In this document: positions 1-5,776 of the stretch, piece after piece
Position numbering within the stretch: the first letter of the stretch is position 1
Layout: the number at the start of each line of letters is the position of its first letter
Source of the DNA: Chloroflexota bacterium
Lineage (GTDB): Bacteria; Chloroflexota; Dehalococcoidia; Tepidiformales; Tepidiformaceae
DNA: 11,471 bases
Reading direction: 5' to 3'
Assembly: GCA_021823905.1 (NCBI GenBank)
Contig: JAKALX010000082.1
Span: 1 to 11,471, forward strand
Program-made: the position numbers and the translations under genes
Notes under the pieces: generated by a model
Databases searched by the model: none
Seen by the model: the letters and a program-made list of their open reading frames with translations, nothing else
Told to the model about the DNA's origin: nothing

Positions 1-50
1 TGGTTCGATCATAGCGGCCCGCCGGTTCAGGCGAAGCAGGGGAGTCGCTG

Positions 51-244
51 GGGTGCGTCTCATGTTTTTGCGTCTGTTGGACGGAGGGAGTTGCGAACGG
101 GAGTGAGGGGTGGGCACCACCGGCGCTGCGCGGGAGCTCCCATGCGTATCACGGTACGCGCTCCCTACAGGTCGCGCCTCGGATGGTGTTTGGGCTCTCC
201 GGCCTCGGCTGCGTCGCTTCGATGCAAAAACGTGAGACGCGCCT
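51..244 (+). ncRNA. Candidate 6S-like structured RNA (long imperfect inverted repeat)
   Basis: Bases 51-74 pair with 221-244 without a gap, giving a 24-bp stem. The four non-Watson-Crick positions (51/244, 54/241, 63/232, 72/223) are all G-U on the + strand, so they would be A-C mismatches if read from the minus strand. Further helices nest inside: 115-121 with 181-188 (one bulge), 122-126 with 174-178, 132-137 with 160-165 and 144-148 with 155-159. A poorly paired centre (75-114 and 189-220) is left open. A closing stem, central bubble and apical rod over about 194 nt match the general architecture of 6S RNA, but I recognise no 6S primary sequence. There is no U-tract after 244 and no convincing promoter before 51. 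The alternative is a small non-coding mobile element: the arms are flanked by 9-bp near-identical direct repeats (42-50 and 245-253, 8 of 9 match). The pairing is directly seen; the identity is not established. Confidence 0.4.
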
Positions 245-254
245 GGGTCGCTGT

Positions 255-284
255 TTGCGATCGCCCGCGAACAACGGCTACCAT
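255..284 (+). promoter_or_regulatory. Putative promoter of the SAM-riboswitch transcript
   Basis: A -35-like TTGCGA (255-260) and a -10-like TACCAT (279-284) are separated by 18 bp. They would place transcription start near 291, about 23 nt before the first helix of the riboswitch, the expected geometry. Each hexamer matches the sigma-70 consensus at four of six positions. The same TACCAT hexamer occurs at 2567-2572, 27 bp before the 3-hydroxyacyl-CoA dehydrogenase start. Confidence 0.35.
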
Positions 285-313
285 AACCCGTAACACGCCG
301 CGAACGTGGCCGC

Positions 314-422
314 GCTTATCAAGAGTGGGCAGAGGGATCCGGCCCCGCGAAGCCCCGGCAACCTGCCATCATCGGGCAAGGTGCCAACTCCGGCCTCCTG
401 TCGCGACAGGAGAAAGATGAGA
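314..422 (+). promoter_or_regulatory. SAM-I (S-box) riboswitch aptamer
   Basis: All conserved blocks of the SAM-I aptamer are present in order. They are the 5' P1 strand CTTATC with AAGAG (315-325), the AGGGA and GGCCC blocks (333-346), GAAGCCCCGGCAACC (349-363), GGTGCCAACTCC (380-391), and GAAAGATGAG (412-421), which ends with the 3' P1 strand. P1 forms as 315-320 with 416-421, P2 starts as 328-332 with 363-367, and P4 is a perfect palindrome at 396-411. The aptamer binds S-adenosylmethionine and normally lowers expression of methionine, cysteine or SAM genes when SAM is abundant. Here it lies ~190 nt upstream of a threonine-synthase-like gene that is followed by NIL-domain and sulfur-carrier genes. 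The class is secure; the direction of control is inferred from the family. Confidence 0.95.
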
Positions 423-612
423 GCGACTCCGCTCCACACCACAACCGGCCCACGCGGAACGAGGAGACAAGGAGTGCAGTCCTCTTTGGGCCGTATGGTC
501 ATGCCATAGCCCCTCACGAAGGGGCCGCCACGCCGTTTCGATCTCGCAGGGTCGGTCGCGCGCCGGATGAAGCTGGCGTGGCGGCCCTGCCGTTCGCCTG
601 TGGAGCATGACT
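423..612 (+). promoter_or_regulatory. Riboswitch expression platform with anti-Shine-Dalgarno element
   Basis: This leader has no strong intrinsic terminator. GCTCCACA at 431-438, just after the aptamer, is the exact reverse complement of TGTGGAGC at 599-606, which contains the GGAG ribosome binding site of the next gene. Pairing would hide that site. A competing 5-bp hairpin, 421-425 with 430-434, uses the last base of P1 and half of the anti-SD, so it could act as an anti-sequestor. Intervening RNA folds on itself: 488-491/509-512 plus 494-498/504-508, an alternative 510-514/520-524, and a 13-bp stem 522-534/575-587. The last two are mutually exclusive. The 13-bp stem would bring the anti-SD nearer the SD. 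A weak GAGGA/TCCTC stem (461-465/480-484) followed by only TTT is a poor terminator. Translational control is my preferred reading; it is an inference from complementarity. Confidence 0.55.
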
Positions 613-1878
613 ATGTCTTATGCAACCAACCTGCGCTGTCGTGAGTGCCACCGCGAGTACCCGCTCGCGGCCCAGCACGTGTGCGAATTCTGTTTCGGAC
701 CCGTCGAAGTCACGTACGACTACGACGCCATCCGCCGCAACGTCACCCGGGCGCACATCGAATCGGGGCCCGCAAGTCTCTGGCGCTACCACGACTTCCT
801 CCCCGTTGACCGGCAAGACGCGATCGACATCGGCGCGGGCTTCACGCCCCTCATCCGCGCGAAGAACCTGGGCAAGGCGCTCGGGCTCAACAACCTCTAC
901 ATAAAGAATGACACGGTGAACCCGACCTGGTCGTTCAAGGACCGCGTGGTCGCCGTCGCCGCCAGCCGCGCCCGCGAGCTTGGGTTCGAGAAGCTGGCCT
1001 GCGCGAGCACCGGCAACCTGGCGAACAGCGTCAGCGCGCATGCGGCCGCTGCCGGCATGGAGGCCGTGGTCTTCATCCCGCATGACCTCGAGGCCGGGAA
1101 GATCGTCGGATCGAGTATCTATGGCCCAACTCTCGTCAAGGTCCAGGGGAACTACGACGCCGTGAACCGCCTCTGCGCCGAGCTCTCGTCGACCTACCCC
1201 TGGGCCTTCGTGAACGTCAACGTTCGCCCCTATTACTCCGAAGGATCGAAGACCCTCGGATTCGAAGTAGCCGAGCAGCTCGGCTGGCGCGCGCCCGACC
1301 ACTGCGTCGTTCCGATCGCCAGCGGCTCGCTCTTCGTGAAGATCAAGAAGGGCTTCGAGGAGCTGGCGAAGGCCGGCCTCATCGAGCCGAAGGCCACGCG
1401 GATGAGCGGCGCCCAGGCCACCGGCTGCTCGCCCGTCGCCACCGCCTGGGAGGAGGGCTCGATGAACTTCCGCCCGCAACGGCCGAACACGATCGCCAAG
1501 TCGCTCGCCATCGGCAACCCCGCCGACGGGTACTACTCGCTGGTCCAGCTGCGCGACACCGGCGGCGCCTGCGGCAGCGTCAGTGACGACGAGATCGTGG
1601 CCGGCATGAAGCTGCTTGCGGAGACGGAAGGTATCTTCGCCGAAACTGCCGGCGGCGTGACCGTCGCCTCGCTCAAGCAACTCGCGGAACAGGGTAGAAT
1701 TGGCGCCGATGAGCTGACGGTCGCCTTCGTGACCGGCGCCGGGTTCAAGACGCTCGAGGCAGTTACCGACGCGTTAAGCCCAGCGCTGGAAATCGAGGCA
1801 ACCGTCGAGAGTTTCGAACGCGCCTACGAAGCCCACGCGGGCAAGTCGGCGCCGCACCTCGTGCAGGGAGTGGCCTGA
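613..1878 (+). CDS. thrC: Threonine synthase-like PLP enzyme; possible homocysteine-forming paralog
   Basis: This 421-aa fold-type II PLP enzyme converts O-phosphohomoserine to threonine in the canonical family. An N-terminal zinc ribbon (C9, C12, C24, C27) and a CFGPVEV segment are followed by the PLP-lysine motif SFKDR, with Lys109. A phosphate-binding-type segment, IASGSLFVKIKKG, lies in the C-terminal half. Length fits the long threonine synthase class. ATG 613 was chosen over ATG 607 because GGAG (602-605) is 7 nt before 613 but only 1 nt before 607. Its stop overlaps the NIL gene start (TGATG), so the two are translationally coupled. Control by a SAM-I riboswitch and association with a NIL protein and a Gly-Gly-Ala sulfur carrier are odd for threonine synthesis. 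They fit better if this paralog performs gamma-replacement with a thiocarboxylate to make homocysteine. That role is inferred; the family assignment is firm. Confidence 0.9.
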   Translation: MSYATNLRCRECHREYPLAAQHVCEFCFGPVEVTYDYDAIRRNVTRAHIESGPASLWRYHDFLPVDRQDAIDIGAGFTPLIRAKNLGKALGLNNLYIKNDTVNPTWSFKDRVVAVAASRARELGFEKLACASTGNLANSVSAHAAAAGMEAVVFIPHDLEAGKIVGSSIYGPTLVKVQGNYDAVNRLCAELSSTYPWAFVNVNVRPYYSEGSKTLGFEVAEQLGWRAPDHCVVPIASGSLFVKIKKGFEELAKAGLIEPKATRMSGAQATGCSPVATAWEEGSMNFRPQRPNTIAKSLAIGNPADGYYSLVQLRDTGGACGSVSDDEIVAGMKLLAETEGIFAETAGGVTVASLKQLAEQGRIGADELTVAFVTGAGFKTLEAVTDALSPALEIEATVESFERAYEAHAGKSAPHLVQGVA

Positions 1879-2120
1879 TGGCGATCAAGCGCGTCCGCTT
1901 CACGTTCCCCGAGGAACGGATCAAGGAGCCGGTCATCTATCAGCTCGGTCACGAATTCAAGGTCGTGACCAACGTCCGCATGGCCGACGTCGACGAGAAG
2001 ACCGGTTGGGTCATTCTCGAGATCGACGGCGAACCCGGTGAGATTGACCGCGCCATCGCCTGGGCCCAGGCCAAAGGCGTCCGCGTCGATCCCGTGGCCG
2101 GCGACATCGTCGAAGGCTGA
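1878..2120 (+). CDS. NIL-domain protein, probable sulfur amino-acid metabolism
   Basis: The 79-80-residue product is essentially one NIL domain, the small ferredoxin-like fold also found at the C-terminus of MetN methionine-transporter ATPases, where it senses methionine. Recognisable features are the RFTFPEERIKEPVIYQLG opening, the VTNVRMADVD segment and the GWVILEIDGEP strand. There is no ATPase domain, signal peptide or cysteine cluster. The start codon overlaps the stop of the upstream ThrC-like gene by one base. Stand-alone NIL proteins are known with homocysteine-synthesis proteins in methanogens and anaerobes. Here the protein may bind methionine, homocysteine or the sulfur carrier; which one cannot be told from sequence. 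Confidence 0.85.
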   Translation: MAIKRVRFTFPEERIKEPVIYQLGHEFKVVTNVRMADVDEKTGWVILEIDGEPGEIDRAIAWAQAKGVRVDPVAGDIVEG

Positions 2121-2146
2121 AGCCGCCGCGAGATGCCCGTCGTGAT

Positions 2147-2161
2147 CGCCAGCTGCTGGCG
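2147..2161 (+). repeat. Intercistronic hairpin between the NIL and sulfur-carrier genes
   Basis: CGCCAGC (2147-2153) and GCTGGCG (2155-2161) are perfect inverted arms separated by a single T, so in RNA they form a 6-bp stem with a 3-nt loop. The hairpin lies in the 88-nt gap between the two genes and has no U-tract, so it is more likely an mRNA stability or processing element than a terminator. The same heptamer arms, with a 5-nt spacer, recur at 7848-7866. Confidence 0.4.
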
Positions 2162-2208
2162 CTCCCGCCTGCCCTCGGACAAACAACCCACCCCAACTGG
2201 AGACTCTC

Positions 2209-2487
2209 ATGGCCATCAACGTTCGAATCCCTCAGCCGCTCCGCAACCTCACCGGTAACCAGTCAACCGTGTCCGCCGGTGGCGAGACGCTGCTCGCCTG
2301 CATCGCGCATCTCGACTCCTCGTACCCTGGCATCCGCGAACGCGTGATGGACGAGGCCGGCCAGATTCGCCGATTCGTCAACGTCTACATCAACGGCGAC
2401 GACGTTCGCTTCATGGACGGCCTGGCCACACCCCTCAAAGATGGCGACGAGGTGAGCATCGTCCCGGCAGTCGCCGGCGGTGCGTAG
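2209..2487 (+). CDS. MoaD/ThiS-like sulfur carrier with Gly-Gly-Ala tail (HcyS-like)
   Basis: The 92-aa beta-grasp protein belongs to the MoaD/ThiS/CysO superfamily, whose C-terminal Gly-Gly is adenylated and converted to a thiocarboxylate to deliver sulfur. The start is well supported: GGAG at 2199-2202 lies 6 nt upstream of the ATG. The strand VNVYINGDDVRF and the C-terminal block LKDGDEVSIVPAVAGGA are typical. The last three residues are Gly90-Gly91-Ala92, so one alanine must be removed before activation. This is the arrangement described for HcyS-Ala of Wolinella succinogenes, where the metalloprotease HcyD trims the alanine and HcyF adenylates the carrier for homocysteine synthesis. No JAMM/Mov34 protease or ThiF/MoeB-like E1 is present in this window. 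The carrier family is secure; the homocysteine role is inferred from tail, neighbours and riboswitch. Confidence 0.87.
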   Translation: MAINVRIPQPLRNLTGNQSTVSAGGETLLACIAHLDSSYPGIRERVMDEAGQIRRFVNVYINGDDVRFMDGLATPLKDGDEVSIVPAVAGGA

Positions 2488-2599
2488 TCCGGTAGCCGCG
2501 TGCCGCCGGGCCCGCATGAGGTGGCGCGATTCTATCGGCAACCGGGATCACAGCGGCGCCGGCGCGTACCATCTGGCCACACACAACGCAGGGGTTCCA

Positions 2600-3352
2600 A
2601 TGAAACTCGACGAGATCAAGACGGTCGGCGTTCTCGGTGGCGGCATCATGGGCGGCGGCATCGCCCAGGTCTGCGCAATCGCCGGCTACACCGTCGTCGT
2701 CCGCGACATCAGCGACGAGGCGATCGAAGCCACCCGCCAGGCCGTGTTCGAAGGCAAATGGGGCATCAAGCGTGCCGTGGAGATCGGCAAGCTCAAGTTC
2801 GACGACGCCGTCGCCGCCATGGCCCGGGTCAGCATGACCACCGACCTCGCCGGCCTCGCCGGCTGCGACATCGTGATCGAAGCCATCCCCGAGAAGCTCG
2901 ACCTCAAGCAGGCCGTCTTCAAGGAGCTCGACCAGGTCGTGAAGCCGGGCGCGATCTTCGCCTCGAACACCTCGGGTTTCGTCATCGAGGAGATCGCCCG
3001 CGACGTCTCGCCGTCACGAAAGAAGCTCTTCATCGGGATGCATTTCTCCAACCCTGTGACAACGATGAAGATGTGCGAGGTCATCTACACGCCCGAGACC
3101 AGCCAGGAGACCGTCGACGCCACCGCCGGGCTGGCGGAGAGGATCGGCAAAGTCGTCTCGATGGTTAAGGACGCGCCGGGAACGTACGGCTTCCTCCTCA
3201 ACCGCATCTTCGGCGCGGCCCGCCGCGAGGCCGTCGCGATCGTCGAGGCGGGGATTGCCACGAAGGAAGACGTCGACAAGGCCATGATCACCGGCCGCAA
3301 CTGGCCTGCCGGCTTCTTCGGCGCGCGCGGCGGCATAGGCAAGGAGTGGTAG
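2600..3352 (+). CDS. 3-hydroxyacyl-CoA dehydrogenase, C-terminally short form
   Basis: The 250-aa NAD-dependent enzyme oxidises 3-hydroxyacyl-CoA to 3-ketoacyl-CoA in beta-oxidation or butanoate metabolism. A Rossmann start GGGIMG (residues 13-18) with Asp36 after beta-2 is visible. By alignment to the family, catalytic residues are Ser125 (SNTS), His148 (HFSNP), Glu160 and Asn201 (LLNR). The start at ATG 2600 is preceded by AGGGG (2590-2594), 5 nt away. In-frame upstream sequence to 2480 has no family similarity. The usual C-terminal domain of about 100 residues is cut to about 50 and ends GGIGKEW just after NWPAGFF. The helices that complete dimerisation and substrate binding are therefore largely missing. 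It follows the sulfur-carrier gene by 112 nt and may have its own promoter (TACCAT, 2567-2572), so it need not share the riboswitch. It converges with the Uma2 gene across 6 bp. Confidence 0.85.
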   Translation: MKLDEIKTVGVLGGGIMGGGIAQVCAIAGYTVVVRDISDEAIEATRQAVFEGKWGIKRAVEIGKLKFDDAVAAMARVSMTTDLAGLAGCDIVIEAIPEKLDLKQAVFKELDQVVKPGAIFASNTSGFVIEEIARDVSPSRKKLFIGMHFSNPVTTMKMCEVIYTPETSQETVDATAGLAERIGKVVSMVKDAPGTYGFLLNRIFGAARREAVAIVEAGIATKEDVDKAMITGRNWPAGFFGARGGIGKEW

Positions 3353-3358
3353 CGCCCG

Positions 3359-3886
3359 CTACTTGCGCGCGAACAGCTTCGAGACGGTGACGTGAAACCC
3401 GGGGGCCGCCGGCGATTCGATCGCGTCGTCCCCCGAAAGCGTCCGCCGCGCGCCCCGTTCGTAGATGTCGACGGACTCACGCTCAGGATCGACAACCCAG
3501 ACGGATTCGACGCCGAAGGCGACGTACGTGTCGATCTTCGCGCGCATCGCCGCCCGGCTCTGGCCGAGTGAGAGGATCTCGACCACCACCGCCGGCGGCC
3601 GCGTCATCCACTCGTCGTCAGCGGGCGGATCCTGCCGGTAGAACGCGACGTCTGGGATCGGCGAGCTTGGGCCAAGGTCTGAGCCCGCGCCGATGACTGC
3701 TCGTGGCTCGACGCCGGCGAACCCGATCTCGTCGAAGAGGCCGAACAAGCGTCCGGCGATACGGCCGTGGCCCCATCTCGGTGACACCTTCTCGTAAACC
3801 TCCCCGTCGATCAGCTCGAGCCGCCGCTCATCGATCTCGGGCATGGCGAGGAACTCTTCGAGCGAAAGCCGCGTCCGCGTTGTCAT
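3359..3886 (-). CDS. Uma2-family putative restriction-like endonuclease
   Basis: The 175-aa product matches the Uma2 family (DUF820), a PD-(D/E)XK nuclease fold of unknown biological role. It is abundant in cyanobacteria, Chloroflexota and some Actinobacteria. Visible marks are LELIDGEVYEKVSP (23-36), PDVAFY with Asp79, VVEILS with Glu103, and Lys117 followed by TYVAFGVESVWVVDPE. Asp79, Glu103 and Lys117 are the expected metal-site and catalytic residues and all are intact. ATG 3886 was chosen over the in-frame ATG at 3949 because family similarity begins at MTTRTRLSLEEF. No Shine-Dalgarno precedes it; a TATCCT lies 6 nt upstream of the ATG, which would give a leaderless mRNA. No methylase or other restriction partner is nearby. 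Confidence 0.88.
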   Translation of the reverse strand: MTTRTRLSLEEFLAMPEIDERRLELIDGEVYEKVSPRWGHGRIAGRLFGLFDEIGFAGVEPRAVIGAGSDLGPSSPIPDVAFYRQDPPADDEWMTRPPAVVVEILSLGQSRAAMRAKIDTYVAFGVESVWVVDPERESVDIYERGARRTLSGDDAIESPAAPGFHVTVSKLFARK

Positions 3887-4060
3887 GTGCCAAGGATACC
3901 AAACGCCCAAAAACCCGAGCGGTGCCTGGACTCGTCTCCCTTCGTCCACCCGCCGTCCACCACACTGTCACCATCGGGCGAGTGATTTTGCACAGGGTTT
4001 ACAGAGCCCGCCAACGCGTTTCACACCACGCCGATATCCTTTGGTCAGAAGGTGATGGCA

Positions 4061-4255
4061 ATGATCAGGTACTCGCGCACGGCGCCGGTCGTCCGCCTCT
4101 CGAGCAGCAGGCTCGGGCAGTGCGAATGGCTCGCCGCAACCATCGCCACCCGTGCGGGGATGCGTGGCGGCGCGGCCGTTCATCCCACCATCCAGCGGCC
4201 CGGAGAACGCTCCGCGGTCGTGTTGCCCCTGGGCCATCGCGGCCCGACTGACTAG
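4061..4255 (+). CDS. Small ORF (64 aa) in its own terminated transcription unit; unknown
   Basis: Unrecognised. ATG 4061 has AGAAGG (4047-4052) 8 nt upstream, and a TATCCT at 4035-4040 could serve as a -10 element, though no good -35 is visible. The ORF ends at 4255, 43 nt before a strong intrinsic terminator. About 84% of third codon positions are G or C, consistent with coding but not decisive in this genome. The product is Arg-rich, with one Trp, one Cys and no transmembrane segment. It could be a small protein, a leader peptide upstream of an attenuator for the crotonase gene, or a chance ORF inside a non-coding RNA. It lies in the 490-bp gap between the divergent Uma2 and crotonase genes; apart from this ORF and the terminator I see nothing else there. 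Confidence 0.3.
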   Translation: MIRYSRTAPVVRLSSSRLGQCEWLAATIATRAGMRGGAAVHPTIQRPGERSAVVLPLGHRGPTD

Positions 4256-4297
4256 CGAAAGCACGATCTCTCTACCTCTCTCCAGTCCCGTTGCGAG

Positions 4298-4324
4298 AAG
4301 CCCGCTCTGGCCAGCGGGCTTTTT
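4298..4324 (+). terminator. Intrinsic terminator
   Basis: AAGCCCGCT (4298-4306) pairs with AGCGGGCTT (4313-4321) around the 6-nt loop CTGGCC and runs into TTTTT (4320-4324). This is a classical Rho-independent terminator on the + strand; the minus-strand side has only two U residues. It lies 53 bp before the crotonase start. It could end the small ORF transcript, stop read-through from the 3-hydroxyacyl-CoA dehydrogenase (which would run antisense through the Uma2 gene), or act as an attenuator. Confidence 0.85.
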
Positions 4325-4376
4325 GCTGCGCCGCGGGCCGGTCGCACGAGGCGGACACGCTCCGTAGACTCTGGTC

Positions 4377-5012
4377 ATGACCGAACCAGTCCTCTTCGCC
4401 GTCGATTCCCGCGGCGTCGCGACGATCTCCCTCAATCGTCCCGACCGCCTGAATGCGATGAACATGGCTGTTCGCGATCTGCTCTGGACTTACCTCGCCG
4501 CCTGCCGTGACCTCCCCGACGTCCGCGTCGTCGTCTTTCGGGGCGAAGGCGCCTGCTTCAGCGCCGGCGCCGACATCTCGGAGTTCGGGACGGCGCCCTC
4601 CGTCATCGCCTCCCGCCGCGCCCGTCACGACCGCGACGTCTGGGATGAACTGCTCAATCACCGCTGCTTCACCGTCGCGCGCATGCACGGCTACTGCTAC
4701 GGCGCCGGCCTGGAACTGCCCCTCTGCTGCGACGTTCGCGTCGCCGCCGACACAGCGAAGTTCGCTCTGCCCGAGGTCACTCTCGGCTACATTCCGAGCG
4801 CGGGCGGCACCCAGACATTGCCGCGTCGCGTTCCCGCCGGAGTCGCGGCTCACCTCATTCTTTCGGGCGAGCCCGTCGGCGCGGAGGCGGCGTTGCGCTG
4901 GGGCCTAGTCGATCGCGTTGTCCCGGAACCGGCGCTCGACGCTGCCGTCGACGAAGAGGTCGAACGCCTCCTGGCGCTCGCTCCCGGCGCGCCGCGCCCG
5001 CGGGTCGCCTGA
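4377..5012 (+). CDS. Enoyl-CoA hydratase/isomerase (crotonase) family protein, short
   Basis: The 211-aa crotonase-fold protein would hydrate or isomerise enoyl-CoA thioesters. The oxyanion-hole segments CFSAGAD (60-66) and GYCYGAGLELPLCCD (105-119) are intact. So are the two glutamates equivalent to the catalytic pair of rat crotonase, Glu113 and Glu133 (LPEVTLG). Hydratase chemistry is therefore possible. The protein stops about 50 residues short of the usual ~260: the C-terminal helical, trimerising region is replaced by a short Pro/Arg-rich end. No ribosome binding site precedes ATG 4377, but TAGACT (4365-4370) lies exactly 6 nt upstream, suggesting a leaderless transcript. The stop overlaps the next start (ATGA), so it is coupled to the acetyltransferase. 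Confidence 0.85.
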   Translation: MTEPVLFAVDSRGVATISLNRPDRLNAMNMAVRDLLWTYLAACRDLPDVRVVVFRGEGACFSAGADISEFGTAPSVIASRRARHDRDVWDELLNHRCFTVARMHGYCYGAGLELPLCCDVRVAADTAKFALPEVTLGYIPSAGGTQTLPRRVPAGVAAHLILSGEPVGAEAALRWGLVDRVVPEPALDAAVDEEVERLLALAPGAPRPRVA

Positions 5013-5551
5013 TGGTTGAGCGTACGGAGCTCGAGACCGAGCGGTTGCTCCTGCGCCCGTTCCGCTTCGGCGACGAGGCCGACGTTCTCGCCTACTGCAG
5101 CGAGCCCGGCTTCGCGAGGTTCCTGCCCCACCTTCCGCAGCCCTATACGGTCCGTGATGCGGCGGAATTCGTTGCGAATCGTGCGCTCGATAGCTGGGAG
5201 GTTCAGCCGTACTTCGCGATCACGCTTGGCGGCCGCGTCATCGGCGGCCTCGATTTCCGGGTCGAGCCCGAACACCAGCGCGCCGGCCTTGGCTACGGCA
5301 TATCGCCTGCGGCCTGGGGCCACGGCTACACGCCTGAAGCTGCCAGCGCGGCGATCGGCTGGGCCTTCACCTCCTACGGCCTGGCTCGCGTCTTCGCCAC
5401 CGCGAACGCGGCCAACCGCCAGTCGTGGCGGGTCATGGAAAAGCTCGGAATGCGGCGCGAAGCCCTCCTCCGCTCGCACCGCGTGCTCCGTGGCGAACGT
5501 GCGGACGAAGTCGTGTACGGCATTCTCCGCGAGGAGTGGCTCGGCCGGTGA
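5012..5551 (+). CDS. GNAT-family N-acetyltransferase (RimJ/RimL type)
   Basis: The 179-aa product is a single GNAT domain of the RimJ/RimL-like group, which transfers acetyl from acetyl-CoA to an N-terminal or side-chain amine. It opens with TELETERLLLRPF, the family's standard start. The beta-4 segment GLGYGISPAAWGHGYTPEA (residues ~90-108) is the acetyl-CoA pyrophosphate loop, with His in place of the usual Arg in RGRG. It is followed by the NxxS segment ANRQSWRVMEKLGM near residue 140. The start overlaps the crotonase stop by one base, so the two genes are co-translated. The substrate cannot be inferred, and pairing with a crotonase may only reflect operon economy. Confidence 0.9.
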   Translation: MVERTELETERLLLRPFRFGDEADVLAYCSEPGFARFLPHLPQPYTVRDAAEFVANRALDSWEVQPYFAITLGGRVIGGLDFRVEPEHQRAGLGYGISPAAWGHGYTPEAASAAIGWAFTSYGLARVFATANAANRQSWRVMEKLGMRREALLRSHRVLRGERADEVVYGILREEWLGR

Positions 5552-5587
5552 TTCGCGGGTAGAAGTCCGCTCGTCGGTCGCGCCGGT

Positions 5588-5617
5588 TCGACAGCAACAG
5601 TTCTGCGGTCGTAATCT
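5588..5617 (+). promoter_or_regulatory. Putative promoter of the ChrB-domain/MFS operon
   Basis: TCGACA (5588-5593, five of six match to the -35 consensus) and TAATCT (5612-5617) are 18 bp apart. They would start transcription near 5624, giving a ~150-nt leader. The leader contains a perfect 7-bp inverted repeat (5682-5688/5699-5705, 10-nt loop) and a 31-codon ORF at 5625-5720 lacking a Shine-Dalgarno. Nothing else is recognised in the 225-bp gap. Confidence 0.3.
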
Positions 5618-5776
5618 CGCGACGATGTTCGGGCTACCTCGGGCTGTGTTCTTTGGGGTGCTCCACAGGCGCGGTCGGTTCGTGGCCGGCGGCCCTGTCG
5701 GCCACTTCGCCTGGAGCTGAGAGCCGAGCAGCCCTGGTCGCGGACCGGACCTCCAGGCTGTGGGGAAGGAGCACAC

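Noticed and set aside
1..25. GGTTCGATC as the T-arm of a tRNA 3' end
   Set aside because: The flanking bases do not form a 5-bp T-stem, and no CCA or acceptor stem is seen.
522..587. 13-bp stem as an intrinsic terminator of the riboswitch
   Set aside because: The loop is 40 nt and no U-tract follows; it is better seen as a structural spacer in the leader.
607..612. ATG 607 as the start of the ThrC-like gene
   Set aside because: The GGAG ribosome binding site is only 1 nt away; ATG 613 in the same frame has ideal 7-nt spacing.
514..1680. 388-codon open frame on the minus strand
   Set aside because: It lies antisense to the ThrC-like gene, its product is low-complexity Asp/Gly/Ala/Arg-rich without domain marks, and it arises from G/C-ending codons in a high-GC gene.
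2480..2599. Upstream extension of the 3-hydroxyacyl-CoA dehydrogenase
   Set aside because: The extra 40 residues overlap the carrier gene end, are unlike the family, and ATG 2600 has its own AGGGG site.
4155..4195. T-box-like antiterminator (TGGCGGCGCGG resembling TGGNACCGCGG, flanked by GGGATG/CATCCC)
   Set aside because: The conserved ACC is replaced, no specifier stem is recognisable, and the terminator is too far downstream.
5625..5720. 31-codon ORF in the ChrB-domain leader as a gene
   Set aside because: It has no ribosome binding site and no recognisable product; only its distance from a TAATCT hexamer favours it.
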